The notes beneath the pieces are model-generated. The model saw only the letters and a program-made list of their open reading frames with translations, had not been told where the DNA came from and searched no databases. The translations under genes were made by a program, and so were the position numbers. From positions 42,780,001 to 42,844,000 of the forward strand of contig CM114274.1 in the NCBI GenBank assembly GCA_050084515.1: a DNA stretch of 64,000 bases, given 5' to 3'. How positions within the stretch are numbered: position 1 is the stretch's first letter; each line of letters starts with the position of its first letter. This DNA comes from Blasia pusilla. Taxonomy: Eukaryota; Marchantiophyta; Marchantiopsida; Blasiales. Below are positions 24,242 through 35,702 of the stretch, piece after piece.

Positions 24242-27200
24242 ATGGACGCAGCAGCTAGTGGCCATTTGTGGCAGGCATCTGCCCTATCTTGGGACCGTGG
24301 ACCAGAACAACCTCATGGTGTTGTGGCACACATGAACCTCCCGCCACAGCGCCACCAGCGCCTTCTATTTGGAAACTCTTGCCATGGCGAGTTTCCATTG
24401 GCAGCTAATCCTTCCATTGTTCTCCATGTACTCACTGAATGTAATCTTGATCCTCAGGATCTTGCTCGTCTTGAGGTAAGCTCTTTAATCTTGATTCTAA
24501 TTTTGCCAAGAAAGTTTATCGTCGCCCGTTCAATTTCAATGCGGTTGCACTTGCTGCCACCTGAATTCAGACAGAGGGGCCAGTGGACTCAGTATGGCGG
24601 ATCAGCATGCTACAAAGGAAATTTCTATGAATAAGAATGACATTTGACATGATTATCTGACATACTGCAGCATGTCAGCTGAAAACTTTCCTGTTGTCGA
24701 TTCAGGCCACATGCTTGTTCTTCAGGCAACCTGCCAATTTCCTTCCAGACACCACACTCTCGTTGGCTGAACTTGCAGCTTTGGACATGTGCAAGAGGAG
24801 AGCAGTTTTTAGGCCCATGCTGACAGATGAAAAGGAAGCCTTGAAAGGACAATGTGGTGGCTCTTGGAAACTGGTCCTACGATATCTAAGGGCAGGTGAA
24901 AGATGCTACCGTAGGGAGCAGTGCCAAGCTATTGCGGGCCCTGGCCATAGCATCGTGGTCACGAAATCTGGAACAGTTTTCACTTTCGGTTCTAGCAATT
25001 TTGGGCAGTTGGGGCATGGTACTTTGGATGAGGAGTGGCGGCCTCGTTTGCTCAGGTTTGAAAGTGCTCCTTCTCGACTTTGATGGGCTTGCCATTCACA
25101 GAAAGTCTCTGTAGCAAGCTTGGAAGTACAAGTCAGAGTGGAGATACTCCAGTGAAAGGACTCTTTTTTTGGATGATGTGAATTGTGTACATATGTGGGA
25201 CGTATGAAAGGAGAGAGGTTTTGAAAGGTGTAGGCTACAGAAATACCTCCGGATAATTGCTGTGAACAATTTCCTGTTCCAAGAGGTTTGGAAAAGCCTA
25301 CCAAGAGGGTAGAGAGCACAAGTTGAACAGAGTATTAAGCAAGCTATTCAAGTTTTTTAAGTCAGCTTTTTAAGTGAACTACATTATGTGGAGTATCCTG
25401 CTTACAAGGGGACGGGTTGTGATCATTATGCACACCGCAATAGCCCACCAGATAATCTGGGATGAGCAGTGCTGCCAATTCGAGATAAACGTGTCGCTAT
25501 TGTCTCTGCCCTCACTATTTAGCAAGGCTCTCCATGCCTCAAGGTTTAGTTAGGGTGCTGAGCCCATCTGAAAGATTAGTATCTCAAGTTCTACCAGAAA
25601 GTTTCGTATTATCTAAAGAGCCCTTCTTTTTCTTACTTGACAAGTTCTCCCATCCTCTTTTATCTATGGCGTCTTTTCTCTTGATAGAGCAATTCAAAGC
25701 TTTCTTCCTACGGACTCTGGACTACCCATTGTGACAACTTCAAGAGAGAGAAAGAAATAAAGGAGTATTGCCTACTCATATTTTCCAGCCCCTGCGTTGG
25801 ATATAAGCGAGAAGTGGTGATATGCACTTCAATGAGAGATTTGGAAGACCAGAGCCCATAGAAGGAAGCCAAAGGGTTGCAATAATTTCCAAATGGCCTC
25901 AGCGCTTTTTCTGTGACTGAATGCACAGTTTCAGAGGACATGAAGAGTGGTGTCTGCAAAAATGTACCTTTTTTCGTAGAATCCCCAATTCACTTTAGTC
26001 TGCAAGTGGTAAGAGAATGTTTACTTTCGTGCCAGTATCACGAGATTTGTCTGCATCTTCATTGGCTCCCTCTCAGAGTTTATTCTTTATTTCAGAATAA
26101 CGCTGAAAATGAACTCTAGTGAAACGTGCCCTATCATTTTATTTGTCTAGAGGTTTATGAGTCAGGAAACTATAACTTGTGTCGTTGTTCATTTCTCGTG
26201 GCAGCTTAATTTTATAGTGAACGTAGTACTAGTGACAGCATACTACTGTTGAATCCGGAGGCAACGATAGAAACAGGATGCCTCGCCCATCTATTATCTT
26301 GCTTCTTATAATATAAAGTCCTGGAATCAGGTAAAAGAGCACAATGACTACCGTAGTTCCTGTAAATTACTCACTGAAATATGGGTCAGAACTGCCTCGC
26401 GCCATGTTGCTCTGTTCTTGGTTGAGTTTGCAGGCATTTTTATGTACTTCAACCACACTCAAATACTGTTACCCTGGGATGGTGAAGGTGTTTTCATCTG
26501 TTGCATGTGCACTGTTTTACGAAGTGCTTTGTTTCCCGGTACAGGTCCCTTCCAAATGTACGGATCATTCAAGCTTGTGCAGGTATGGGTCGCTCAATGC
26601 TCATCAGTGACACAGGCCGAGTCTATGCCTTCGGCAAGGATTCGTTTGGTGATCCAGAGTATGGAACTCCAGGTTCCAAGACTATAAACACTCCACAGCT
26701 TGTGGAGTCTCTGAATGGTATTTTTGTCGTGCAAGCAGCAATTGGGAATTTCTTCACTGCAGTTCTTTCAAGAGAAGGAAAAGTATATACTTTTTCTTGG
26801 GGTACAGATGCTAGACTTGGTCATCACACGGAGCCTCAAGATCAAAAACCCCAGGTGCTGAAAGGGGCTTTAGAAGACGTTCCTGTGGTACAGATTGCAG
26901 CTGGCTACTGCTATTTGCTAGCGCTCACTTGTCAACGAAGTGGCATGTAAGTTTTGTTGTACTATGAGTTCAGCACTTTTGTGATGGCTAATTTGCTTGC
27001 ACCTATTATAAATCACTGACTGCATTCCATTATTGGTATACCAGTACAAGTCAACCTCATTGTCTGCAGATGTGGGATGTTTTCATGAGTCCGTATCTCC
27101 TTTAGGAGGAGGTCTGTTTAGTGAATATACTTAGAAGATACTTTCCAGTTTTGAGAGATTGGTTATTTTTTCCAAGAGCTTGCATCTTGTGGCAATAGCC

Positions 27201-28467
27201 AATTGAGCGTTTGATGTCGGAGTCATGGGAATGTGATGAGACATGGAAAAATTATGTGCAGAAAACCAGTGAATCTGATTGTCCAAAGATACGGTGGTGA
27301 TAAGTTGCAAGGAAATAGTCTGTCCTAAAGCTAAGAAATCGCCGAAGAAAGGAGTCTTATAAGGAGATTCTCCTTCAGATAGCACAATAATTTTTTTGTT
27401 CCTCCAACAGTAGTTGCGTAGACAATAGAGGATGGACTAGCATGAAATGTGAACCAGTAAGTATGACTTCTTTCAAGGTGTTATTCAAAAGCTGGGAGGA
27501 TAGTTTCGGGCGGTGTTCTAACTTCAAGAATCTTTCGACTGTTGGAATTTCAGGGCTGTCTACTCTGTGGGTTGTGGGCTTGGTGGTAAGCTGGGCCATG
27601 GAACTAGGACAGATGAACGCTGGCCTCGCTTGATTGAGCACTTTCAGCAACTTCAGTTGCAACCAGTTGCAGTAGCTGCTGGTGCTTGGCATGCAGCAGT
27701 TGTAGGTCAAGATGGACGGGTATGCACTTGGGGATGGGGTCGGTATGGCTGCTTAGGGCATGGCAACGAAGAAAGCGAATCATTGCCAAAAGTTGTGGAG
27801 GGTTTGCAGGGCGTGAAAGCTGTTCATGTTGCCACTGGAGATTACACGACCTTTGTGGTTGCCGATAACGGTGACGTTTTCTCATTTGGTTGTGGAGAGT
27901 CATCGAGCCTGGGTCATCTAAGCACGGCCTCCGAGGGACAGGTTGTTTCTGAAGCTCTTCTGAATTTAATCTCTCCTAGAGAAATCCACTTGATACCTTA
28001 GCAGACAGACCATTTCACTGTAAAGCCCCATCTTATATGCTAGTCACAAAAAAAGTTTGTTGTCTTCTTTACAACTTCCACCTCCACGACATCCAGTAAA
28101 CTAAGTCCGGTCAGAAGGACATTCAGGAGTAGGGTATTTGTTTATCCCGAAGTCATAAATCAAACTTTGCAACAACCTTAACAAAAATCTTGCTGACGGG
28201 GTGCTGTTGGTTTTGATTCAGGCTAATAGACATCAAGCGAATGTCCTGCGTCCAGAAGTTGTGACTGCCCTGCAACAAAAGGGAGATCGGGTCGTGCACA
28301 TAAGCTTGACCAACTCGGTGACTTGGAATGCTCACACATTCGCTTTGACTGAAACAGGTCGACTCTACGCATTTGGTGCCGGTGACAAAGGACAGCTCGG
28401 CACTGAGTTGCTCGATAGTGATCCTGAGAGGGGCACCCCTGAGCTTGTTGAGATAGAACTTAATTAA
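24242..28467 (+). CDS. RCC1-repeat family protein, five exons
   Basis: Exons 24242-24475, 24706-25055, 26545-26946, 27554-27941 and 28222-28467 join in phase through GT-AG introns to a 539-aa protein with no internal stop. The first about 100 residues hold RHQRLLFG, GEFPLAANPS, VLHVLTECNLDP and LEATCLFFRQP, an F-box-like helical start. From about residue 155 come seven-bladed RCC1 repeats: AIAGPGHSIVVTKSG, TFGSSNFGQLGHG, CGLGGKLGHGTRTDE, GWGRYGCLGHGNEE, FGCGESSSLGH, and finally AFGAGDKGQLG. The layout matches the plant RCC1 family resembling Arabidopsis At3g26100 (recalled, not searched) over its whole length. RCC1 propellers usually mediate protein binding or GEF activity; the role of this member is not established. 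The start is chosen because homology begins at MDAAASG. It is the only apparently intact host gene in the window. Confidence 0.92.
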
Positions 28468-30720
28468 GGGGCACTATTCTTGAACATCTCAACTAGTCGG
28501 TGTAGGTCTTGTTTCTTCTTTTGCAGTCCTTTCATTCGTGTGTACATAGAGGCATGTTAAACCGGAGGTAGAGATGCTGAAACCGAAGTTAGAGATGATG
28601 ACACATTGATTTAGGCAGGCCTATTGATTCTCGTGCTTCACGCTGTGGCCGGGGATGTTGGGTAGATGCTATCTCACCATGTGAATGTGCTATAGCCTTG
28701 AGTTGAGGGCATGAAGTGGCACAATAAGAAGCTCCGTGATTCCAGAGTGGACTTAACAAGAGTGGAGCTTATAGGACTGATGATGTAGAGAGGCTTTGGT
28801 CTTATGCCATTTGTCTCCTCTCGAGTTTTGATGACGATGGAATCAAGGTGATATGTAAACAGAGGTGCATTCTTTACGGTGGTAGATATTGTCGACCTTG
28901 TATAGTTTGATTTAGTTGAAGGGTACGCAACACGAACAGTCTACTGCTTTATTGTAATCTATTGCTGACTTAGAGCAATCTCTATATGAATATGTAATTC
29001 AATTCTAAACGCATGCACCTTAGCATAGGTAGGCGTTTCATACTACGAGTGAGTTTTGTAACTTGACTAGCGGCCAGCGGACCGATGGCAAGGCAATTCA
29101 AAAGAGAGTGGGCACCTGAACGTCTGTGTAAGCCCCGCCAAAAGAATCAAGTTAAATTCTAGTCGTAAGGTTGTGACGCAATATGTTAAGATACCGCGAT
29201 GCTGAAGTTCGACACCGCTTGAAGAGGCTATTTTACTCCTGGATTCTTCTCAATATTCTGGCCCACTGGATTAGTAACCGTGGATGTAATACGGGGAGAG
29301 AAGATAGCAAGTGCGATACGCTAACCGGGTTTCCGAGCCAGTATTGCGTCTAAGCCGTACCTGACAAGTCAATCGAACTGCCGTGGACATGTCTCCCCGA
29401 GTAAACGTGATCCTCACTGTAAGACATTAAGAGCTCGCCAGAATTAGTCATGGGAGTGATCCTGGAATCGAACACAAGGCAGCCAACTGTAGACTCTTGT
29501 GGAATCTAGCCAGTAACATTGCCAAGTCCTCAACGCGTACAGCTCTAGCGCTCAGATTGGGACAGCACGAGGAAACACATCCCTGCACAATTCTTTCTCC
29601 TCAGATTTACGCGCTGGCTCCGAGCTCGTGTGCAACAGCACATAAAATCCTGTCGGAGACGGAAAAGGAGTGGAAGACAGTCCACGTCCAACTGCGAGGC
29701 TAGGCAGATCTTGAGCTCACCACTCAGTGGCATCCCACTGAATCGCGAACTAATCTCGTGGTTATTTTCCCGTAGGTATCACTGTCAGGAGAGCTGAGGA
29801 AACGAAAACACCCTTCCGCAGCTGGAGTGCGTGCGTGCATGTCCACGAGGCCTGCCGATCTGCATGGCAAGCGTCTCGTCGATCGGAAAGTATCCCCCAT
29901 GCTCTGCAGCCCAGAATTCCTTCGTTGATGGGATTCGGCGGGGCCCATTCGTCGACGCTACTAGCTTCCTTTGACGTAGGTCCTCAGACTCCTTACGTGG
30001 TAGAACCCCAACCCTCGACCGGTCATACCCAAACGGACCTGCAGTGGCCGGTGACCCTGGCCTCGATGTGAGGAAACTGCTTAAGCAAGTCCACGTCACA
30101 TGTACCTCTTTGGACGTTCCCACATCTTCGGTGACCGTGTTTGCCGTCTCCACACGTCAACATCCCGTTTATCCCCCGCATTTTGACGTTTGACGGGCTC
30201 TGAAACCGTCACCTGTTCCGTGCCCTGTGAAACAAAACCGTTTTTGCTTCCATTTTTCAAGACTGACTCCTACCTACCTAACCATCATTTTGTCATTCTA
30301 TGAGATACGACAAAACGGGACGCACCCTCCGTCAGGAGGGCCTGGACGGATGGCTGCGAGACATTCCTGTTTTGTATTCTAGCTCCGCGAGACATCCGGC
30401 GACATGGCGTCACTGCCGGACGGAATCTGGAGGTGCATTAGCGGATCCGGGCCGCACTGCAGTACTAAAAGTCGGGTTCTCAAATATTGAGTCCGGTCCT
30501 CAATGCGGACATCTCGTATGCAGCAAAGTGCTCTCGCTGCATATCACCCAACCCGTTATTAATGACTACCTCTCAAACAAGTCATCTGAAAAAATGACTT
30601 AACAAATTGGTCACCTACAAGTGAGCTGCGGGACTGGCTCGGCAAGTGCTGATGTGGCACCCTGCCTGGCGTTCGGCACGGCGCAGCCCTGTGAATCAGG
30701 CCTGGTTCTCTGACCCCACT
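28468..30720. other. 3' flank of the RCC1 gene and GC-rich spacer
   Basis: 28.47-29.0 kb is probably the 3' UTR; no single polyadenylation signal stands out. From about 29.0 to 30.7 kb the sequence is CpG-richer with short inverted repeats (TCCGTCAGG near 30329; CCGGCGACATGG and CACTGCCGG near 30396-30420). No coding supported by motifs was seen. Composition resembles 19.2-20.7 kb, so the RCC1 gene sits within a compositional island about 11.5 kb long. Confidence 0.35.
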
Positions 30721-33700
30721 CCCCACTTATTGTCTCTGCTGTTGGTGATTTTGGTCGTTAGGGGGGAAGGCCCCCTTCTTTCTCCTCGGGGCCGGTTCCG
30801 GTCTTGAGGTGTATTTTTTGGGTCTCCATGCCCCCTCTTTTGTATCGTGATGGGTTTCCCATCCTTTTTCTTCATATATATATTTTTATATACTCCAGAG
30901 CAGCCATCCCAACCTATGCTCTTTCCGCCACCGATTGCATAACCCAAGGTGATTGCAGGCATACCATGATTCCCAGCCGTCCGACTCCAGCATCTACCAC
31001 TTTTTCCTACGCCGCAACTCCGAGCCTCACTGTAGGGTCCGTTACTTTTGTACCGTAAAATGATTGATAACCGGATCCACAACTTTTTTTAGGCCAAAAC
31101 ATTTCCTCGTATTCTGCAATTTTTTGGCTTGCGAGATTCATAGAGTGGACCCCATGGCAAGCTCTTGTCATCTTGCAAGATCTTTAATTTGTTAATTTGA
31201 GTCTATGGCCACGGAGGATTCAAGTTTTTCGAGAGATTTACGTATCTACCGAGAAGGCGTGTGAAAACATGTGCTAAGGAAATATCAATTCGATGTGAGG
31301 AAGGTATATGTGAGAAAATTAAAATAAACTAATGGTGGCATTATTTCCTCCTCTTCATCTTGAATGAATAAAATTGGCATCTATACTATTAACCGAGCAT
31401 GGGGTTACTACAAATAGAAAAGAAAAATAAGAAGGAAAGTATAAGAAGTGAAGCGCATAAGCATAGATGTATTTTTACCATAATTACACTAAGACTAAAA
31501 GTAGAAAACGAAAATAAGAAGGAAACTATAAGAAGTGAAGCACAAAATCATAGATATATTTTTATCATAATTACACTAAGTGGCACTATATTTCTTCATA
31601 TCGTGCCTAAATCGTGGCCTGCTCTGGTTGTTTCCTGAATCGTCCCCTGCCCTGTATCTCAGAATTGATCTTATTTTATTTCATGGAGTTCAGGAGGGAC
31701 ATATGTCAACGCAGTGGTAATAGTTTCTTGGTGCAAGGACACGTGACAAGGATAATGACAACCATAATCAGCGTCTTCTTAGTTGTGGACATGTGTGAAC
31801 GTACGAGGCTTTTGAGTGCAGATAAAAGTTTTTTTTCTGAGCTTCCTACTTTGGAGAAGGAAGTGGAGGCAACTCCCTCTTGAGGAAGTTGTTGATTATG
31901 GCGAAGACGTAATGCCGGTTTTGTAGAGTGTATGCTTATGCATTGATAGCAATAATGCGACAATTAGGAATTCAATTTGAATAAGAGGTATCTAAGATAT
32001 TCTTTCATATTTCATCTTAGCCGCGACATTCCACCATCATATTCATAGGAGTTATGGAGGCAACATTCAAAGAGTGTTGCTATCCTTCCTTAGCCACTGT
32101 ACGGAGTCTTCACATTTAGTGTTTCGTCAAATTTTGTGGCTCAAAAGTAGTACAATTAGCATCATAAATCACTTCTTGATTTTCCAATTTTGATTTGAGT
32201 GAGCCCTCTTCTCTGGAGGACTCTCCTTCTATGATTCATCCCCAAGTCCATATCTGTACACTTCTTCTTCCTCTCTTGAATTAGATATGGTGTGATCTGA
32301 TATGCTTTCAGACTCTCTTAAGTGATTCAAGATTTTGTGGGAGTTCTACAACTGTAGAGTAACAGTGAAGAGGTGAGCTGACATCAGTGAGTCGGAGTAC
32401 AAACTCTAAGGGAGTAAGTTTTGATTGAGGATATGGCAATAAGAAGGTTCAAAAATGATTGAAATTGTGTGTGATTGTGCGTGTGGCAAATAGACCAAAG
32501 GCCTAGGAATGCACGAAATGTGCTTCATCTGCACTTGTTGTTAGCAAGAATTGCAAACATCAAGTGGCTCAATCAATTGTAATTTGATCGATCGAGTCTT
32601 CATCAGAATTCCATTACAGTGCTCTCTCTCACAAACTTCATCAAATCACTCTAATTTTGAATCCTTCTCACTTCGACAAGACAACGAGTTCGAGGATTTT
32701 TTTCACGCTTTAAGTGCTCTGACCATAAGACCTTCGCAGCTGAAGCACCGCAAGATTCTTAATGTAAGAAATTGAGTTCTTACCTCAATTTTTCCAAAGC
32801 GTTTCAATCAATCCTCTCAAACTAGACAGCTCCCATAGAACTCACTATCCCAGCTTCTCCTCAAACGTAGTAGTAACATGAAGATAGTCGACGACTAAAA
32901 AAACAATAGTAGTAGTAACATGAAGATAGTCGATATTCCAGACTCTCTAGAATGTGATTGTTGGGTCAAGTTCTTGCCGAAGCTTTCCCTTGACACGAAG
33001 AATTGATCTTCATAGTCGGCTTGCGCTTTACCAAGCAAGATCCTAAAAGAAATTAATTCAAACACCACCAAAGAAAAACTATAGATCTGGGATTCATCTA
33101 GCATCAAGATGAGAAGAATGAATCTGATTTAATTTGTTCACCTCTAAGAGTGAGGTGAGCAAATAAGCGATATGGGTTGAGGCAATAGAAGGATGAATAG
33201 GGTGTGCGCCATCATCTCATCTCATCTCTCTATTGTTGATCAACGCGTGGTTATCCTCACCAATGCTCACCAAGGTACTCCTATCGCGGTCTCTTCATTC
33301 AACTTGAGACACAGTCAAGCTCTTCTCTTTCCTACACAGATGAACATGTGAAGCGAGCAAACACCAAGCCAGCCTAGCTCCACCGACACTATAAAATTGT
33401 ACCATGCACCCATGGCGCTTTTGTGCAATCACACCACTTCAACTTCACTTACTTTAATTTAGTATCTTATTACATTAAAATAAAATAAATTTTCTATTTT
33501 TTCATTTTTTAATTTCCTTTGCATCGCACAAGCATTCTTACTAGTCTATATTAATCAAAGAATGGGATAACTATGGGGTGCAACTTTCTCATAAAAGAAT
33601 TGATTTTTTTAAGGAAGCCTGAGGTCTTATATTGGAATGAAAACAAGTTACATTTGGTTGTTAATGAATGGAGCATTAAATGATTTCATCCATATTTGTG

Positions 33701-34644
33701 AGAAATGAAATTCCTTAATTTGAAAACTTTCTTCTAAAATACAAGAGTATTTCTAATAGAATAAGGAGTCATATCTTGCTTTTTCTAGAATTGAAAATAT
33801 GCTGAGAATAATTTTCAAATTTTCTCTGTTTAGAATTAAAAATGGAAATTCTTTTCAAAATAGAAAGACGTTTATGATCCTAAAAACTTACTCTATGTTA
33901 ATGGGATGCAAGTGCATTACACATCTATTCTTACATAAAGTAGTCTTACATGAAGATAGTCGAAGACTAAAAAAACCTTAAAAATATGACATAATGGTTC
34001 ATAAAAATATCTTGTTTTACTCCATGATAACATTTGCCAATTATTTGCAAGTACTTGTAGTTGCATTATACTCGGAAAGTAGTTGTAAACCACTTACAAC
34101 CAGATTGACTGAAAATGCTAAGTGTGAGAAGGAGGGATGTTTGGAAATCAAGGGCACTCTCCCATAATAATATAGATTTGCAAGTCAAACACTCTCAAGA
34201 TTTTTGTTGTGACTCACAATTTGCAATTACTTTGCAAGTGAAAAGGGTCATTTTCTTGCACTTGTAAAGGACTCGTGAGTACTTGCAAAATACTCACAAG
34301 GTGTTCGAATTTTTCCCCTTTACATTGAGTGTCCTTTGAAAGTATTTTGCGAGTTATATATGTCAAATAGTGCAAAGAACTCGCAAGACACTTGGATATT
34401 TTGAATCCTTGTGACACTTTCATTTAATTCTTTTCTTCTTTCCCATGCACAAATATATTTTTGCAAAAAATAAATCATTGCCACACATACACAAACATAC
34501 ACCCACTAAACATAATACCAACATACCACAAATCACAACCCCATCATATCGATATGTATACAAACACATAAAGAGACTACACAATGAAAATAAATGGGAA
34601 ACACACCAATTCTCAATAATATTGAAGAACCATTGAGCCAAACC
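30721..34644. other. AT-rich non-coding region
   Basis: No gene found on either strand. It includes an about 87-bp tandem duplication (31418-31580), a dispersed repeat block at 34137-34180 shared reversed with 17018-17065, and a phrase (ACATGAAGATAGTCGA) present at 32876, 32920 and 33949. It looks like old repeat debris. Confidence 0.4.
31418..31580. repeat. Two-copy tandem repeat, about 87 bp
   Basis: Both copies contain AATAAGAAGGAAA, TATAAGAAGTGAAGC and CATAATTACACTAAG, about 90% alike by eye. Non-coding. Confidence 0.8.
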
Positions 34645-35396
34645 CAAGGTTCAACATGAAAAAATCCGCGTCCACGTACTTATGTTCGTCCTATGGACGG
34701 TCATGTCCATGCGGGTTTGGGTATCCGGAGCCCGCACTCGAACCACATCCAAGCCTGCATCCGAGCTCGCCCGCATCCCGCACTTGTTGCGTGGCTCGCA
34801 GCCCAGCATGTGGCGCACTCGGTGCGGGCTCAGTGCGGGCCCAATCAGCTTTGAGCCCGCGCTTGCCCACCCTAGCCCACACCTGCCCGCCCCTAGCCCG
34901 CGCCTGCTCGATCGAAGCCCGAAGCTGCCCGCCCTAGCCTGCGCCTTCCCATGCCCAATCAGCCTTGAGCTCACACCTACCAAGCTAAAGCCCGCAGTTG
35001 CCCGCCCTAGCCCGCGCCTGCCCGTGCCCAATCAGCCTTGAGCCCGTGCCTACCCGCTCGGAGCTTGCACCTGCCTGCCTCAAGGCCGCGCTTGCCCGCC
35101 TGAAGCCCGCACAAGCCTACCCAAAAACCGCGTCTGCTCGCCCTAGCACACGCCAAATCAGCCTTGAGCCCGCACCTGCCTGCCCTCCCCAAGCCTGCAC
35201 CTGCCGGTCCTGCCCGCCTTAGCCCGCGCCTGCCCGCTTGGAGCCCGCCCTATGGGCCACGCATCGGGTGTGGGCTCCGTCAGCCCGATTCTAGGTGGCG
35301 GGCTCGAGTGTGGGTCGGGCATGTTCGAGGACATGTCTAGACTTGTCCGAAAATGTCCATCCCATAGACAGACTTGTCCGTTTCTGTGCAACCTTG
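34645..35396 (+). mobile_element. Non-autonomous hAT-like element 1
   Basis: The element starts CAAGGTTCAACAT and ends TGTGCAACCTTG (inverted CAAGGTTGCACA). It is flanked by the 8-bp duplication GCCAAACC (34637-34644 and 35397-35404). Subterminal ends carry GGACAAGTC- and GTCCATGG-type motifs in inverted orientation. The interior is a degenerate GC-rich repeat of GCCCGC and CCTGCC words. The long frames there are side effects of this composition. An 8-bp duplication and CA..TG termini fit hAT. Confidence 0.85.
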
Positions 35397-35509
35397 GCCA
35401 AACCCACACTCAATTTGAAGAAATCTAGGTCTAATGCATTTCAACAACCCTTTGTCTTAGCCTATGCTTGGAAGGGTCAAATGTAGAAAGATCAGCATAT
35501 CCAATCCTT

Positions 35510-35533
35510 CCCCCCCCCCCCCCCCCCCCCCCC
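35510..35533. repeat. Poly-C tract of 24 bases
   Basis: An uninterrupted run of C between hAT element 1 and the LTR-like copy. The length may be affected by sequencing. Confidence 0.9.
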
Positions 35534-35702
35534 TTTCCTTAGGCTATATCCCTCTCAAGGTCCCTAAGGTTCCAATGAAGTAACTTGTGCACAGAGTTTA
35601 CCTCCATATGCACAAAAAGTTCCTACCTAATCAAGAATCTCTAAGAAGGTCCCAAGAAAGTTTCCAAATGGTGAATTGTGCACATAGCTCACCAAGGAAG
35701 GC

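Noticed and set aside
25534-26119. Small frames within RCC1 intron 2
   Set aside because: No motif, inside a 1.49-kb intron bounded by sites that keep the RCC1 reading frame.
29785-30153. 122-codon minus-strand frame downstream of the RCC1 gene
   Set aside because: No recognisable domain, overlapped by another frame on the opposite strand, composition-driven.
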